A stretch of 64,000 bases of DNA from Robertmurraya andreesenii. Its GTDB lineage: Bacteria; Bacillota; Bacilli; Bacillales; Cytobacillaceae. Location: positions 103,969-167,968 of the forward strand of contig NZ_JAUSTU010000010.1 in the NCBI RefSeq assembly GCF_030813005.1, in the 5' to 3' direction. The position numbers were made by a program, and so were the translations under genes. Below are positions 63,850 through 64,000 of this stretch, piece by piece (the first letter of the stretch is position 1; each line of letters opens with the position of its first letter). The notes beneath the pieces were generated by a model, which was not told the origin of the DNA, did not search any database, and worked only from the letters and a program-made list of their open reading frames with translations.

Positions 63850-64000
63850 TTAGAGATAGTTACCGCTTTTTTTAAGAATAGGCTATTTCCGCATAATGGT
63901 GTCCTCTCGTATAGTAAGTTTAGAATCCTCTTTCGAGGTAATTTCCAGTTCGTTTATTGCTCTTTGATAACTTCATAGATGGTAGTTCAGATAGTGGGGG
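63850..64000. other. Tail of the window, no gene assigned
   Basis: The 151 bases after capG hold no supported complete gene. On the minus strand a frame is open from the window edge to a TAA near 63929-63931 and could be the 3' end of a gene outside the window, but it is too short to judge. Confidence 0.3.

Overview
The window looks like a chromosome segment of an aerobic, spore-forming member of the Bacillaceae. Much of its gene order matches the mreB-radC-maf-spoIIB-(comC)-folC-valS-ysxE-spoVID-hem-ysxC-lonA-lonB-clpX-tig-ysoA-leu/ilv backbone of Bacillus subtilis. Spore genes (spoIIB, spoVID, ysxE), T-box leaders and sigma-A-type promoters fit this. No rRNA, tRNA, CRISPR array or complete insertion sequence was seen.

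Layout. Bases 1-2734 (minus strand) hold the first three codons of mreC, then mreB, radC and maf; spoIIB follows at 3115-4158. Bases 4269-23440 sit where B. subtilis has only comC and form a complete Gram-positive type IV pilus locus. A long minus-strand operon runs acidic membrane protein, PRC-barrel protein, VanW-like protein, pilB, pilT, pilC, pilA, pilD, pilM, pilN, pilO(LysM). A divergent plus-strand operon encodes three pilin-like proteins. A 1379-residue secreted protein with two vWA domains lies convergent to them and may be a tip adhesin. Bases 23688-24218 carry a cueP-like copper-protein gene with one in-frame UGA, exactly where the family has a metal-binding cysteine. Seventeen bases after the UGA lies a SECIS-like hairpin loop, so this is a candidate selenoprotein and the most striking item in the window. 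A diguanylate cyclase gene follows, and PilB carries tandem c-di-GMP-binding (MshEN) motifs, suggesting second-messenger control of the pilus.

Bases 26157-49625 are housekeeping: folC, valS with a T-box leader, ysxE, spoVID, the heme operon hemA-X-C-D-B-L, ysxD, ysxC, lonA, lonB, clpX, tig and ysoA. Bases 49729-56282 are the branched-chain amino acid operon ilvB-ilvH-ilvC-leuB-leuC-leuD, with promoter, cre-like site and leucine T-box; leuA is absent from it. Bases 56960-63849 are an accessory, AT-rich surface-polysaccharide region: three glycosyltransferase-type genes and a capE-capF-capG trio predicted to make UDP-N-acetyl-L-fucosamine.

Two dispersed repeat families occur in gene gaps: a 58-base element (two copies) and a 127-base inverted-repeat element (two copies). 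All functional assignments come from reading motifs and synteny; no database search was run.
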